DNA of 64,000 nt from Amoebidium appalachense. Taxonomy: Eukaryota; Ichthyosporea. Under the pieces are notes generated by a model, which saw only the letters and a list, made by a program, of their open reading frames with translations, had not been told where the DNA came from and did no database searches. Each line of letters opens with the position of its first letter. The stretch's first letter is position 1. Shown one piece after another: positions 63,870-64,000 of the stretch. The stretch lies in the NCBI GenBank assembly GCA_963693365.1, contig CAVNZM010000011.1, positions 5,580,001 to 5,644,000 on the forward strand. Direction: 5' to 3'. The position numbers and the translations under genes were made by a program.

Positions 63870-64000
63870 GGGAGGATTCGGGATAACCACATGTAGTCAT
63901 GCCTGACCATAAATAATGATCATAGTGACTACCATTTAAAGTTGCTGCAATTTAATATAGAAGGCCATGTCTTAACCATATAAGGGCATGGCTTAACCAT
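63528..64000. repeat. After TMEM65 exon 4: C, (CT)n, A, (CA)n, T and G tracts
   Basis: C26 at 63,622-63,647, (CT)n to 63,710, C25, A27, (CA)n, T tract and G24 follow one another to 63,872. The last 100 bases carry CATATAAGGGCATGGCTTAA-type short repeats and no exon. Confidence 0.8.

Overview
The window is nuclear DNA from an intron-rich, transposon-rich eukaryote. The evidence is GT-AG introns, a mitochondrial-type TMEM65 gene, a JmjC (histone demethylase-like) exon, chromodomain Ty3/gypsy retrotransposons and a tRNA-Cys-like gene. Codon use fits the standard code. I cannot name the lineage; a unicellular eukaryote is my guess. Long poly(C)/poly(G) tracts (up to 72 bases) and (CA)n arrays occur throughout and create most of the long but meaningless open frames.

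Positions 1-28,525 hold one host exon torn apart by nested mobile elements. A JmjC-domain exon occupies 1553-1921 and resumes, in the same frame, at 28,247. Between the halves sits a Ty3/gypsy chromodomain retrotransposon (element A, 1922-28,241, 5-bp target duplication CTTTC). Element A is itself split twice. A 9.7-kb terminal-inverted-repeat DNA element (2572-12,265) lies inside its 5' LTR. A second, young chromodomain element (element B, 14,382-22,625, 610-bp LTRs differing at about one base, target duplication CCACA) lies downstream of its gag. A second copy of the element A family lies in the opposite orientation at 1-1552 and breaks the same exon on its other side.

Positions 28,526-40,500 hold an unrecognised multi-exon gene (29,216-31,546) with an in-frame TGA, LINE-like fragments, a tRNA-like element with poly(A), copies of a short dispersed repeat whose 3' end is poly(C), and a stray copy of the last two exons of a GH88 gene.

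Positions 40,570-53,944 are a secreted GH88 family (unsaturated glucuronyl hydrolase-like) gene that I rebuilt as 15 exons. All junctions keep phase, including a 14-nt microexon. Its introns repeatedly begin GTAA followed closely by poly(C), and several end in (CA)n-CAG. After it come a tRNA-Cys-like gene (53,964), a single-exon MFS transporter of the oxalate/formate-antiporter type with two compensating frame breaks (56,210-57,772), and the first four exons of a TMEM65 gene (59,157-63,527) whose second intron-exon boundary is preceded by three decayed copies of exon 2.

The host genes show no common pathway. GH88 trims unsaturated uronides left by polysaccharide lyases, the MFS protein probably carries a carboxylate, and TMEM65 is an inner mitochondrial membrane protein. 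All exon models come from reading the sequence alone and need transcript support.
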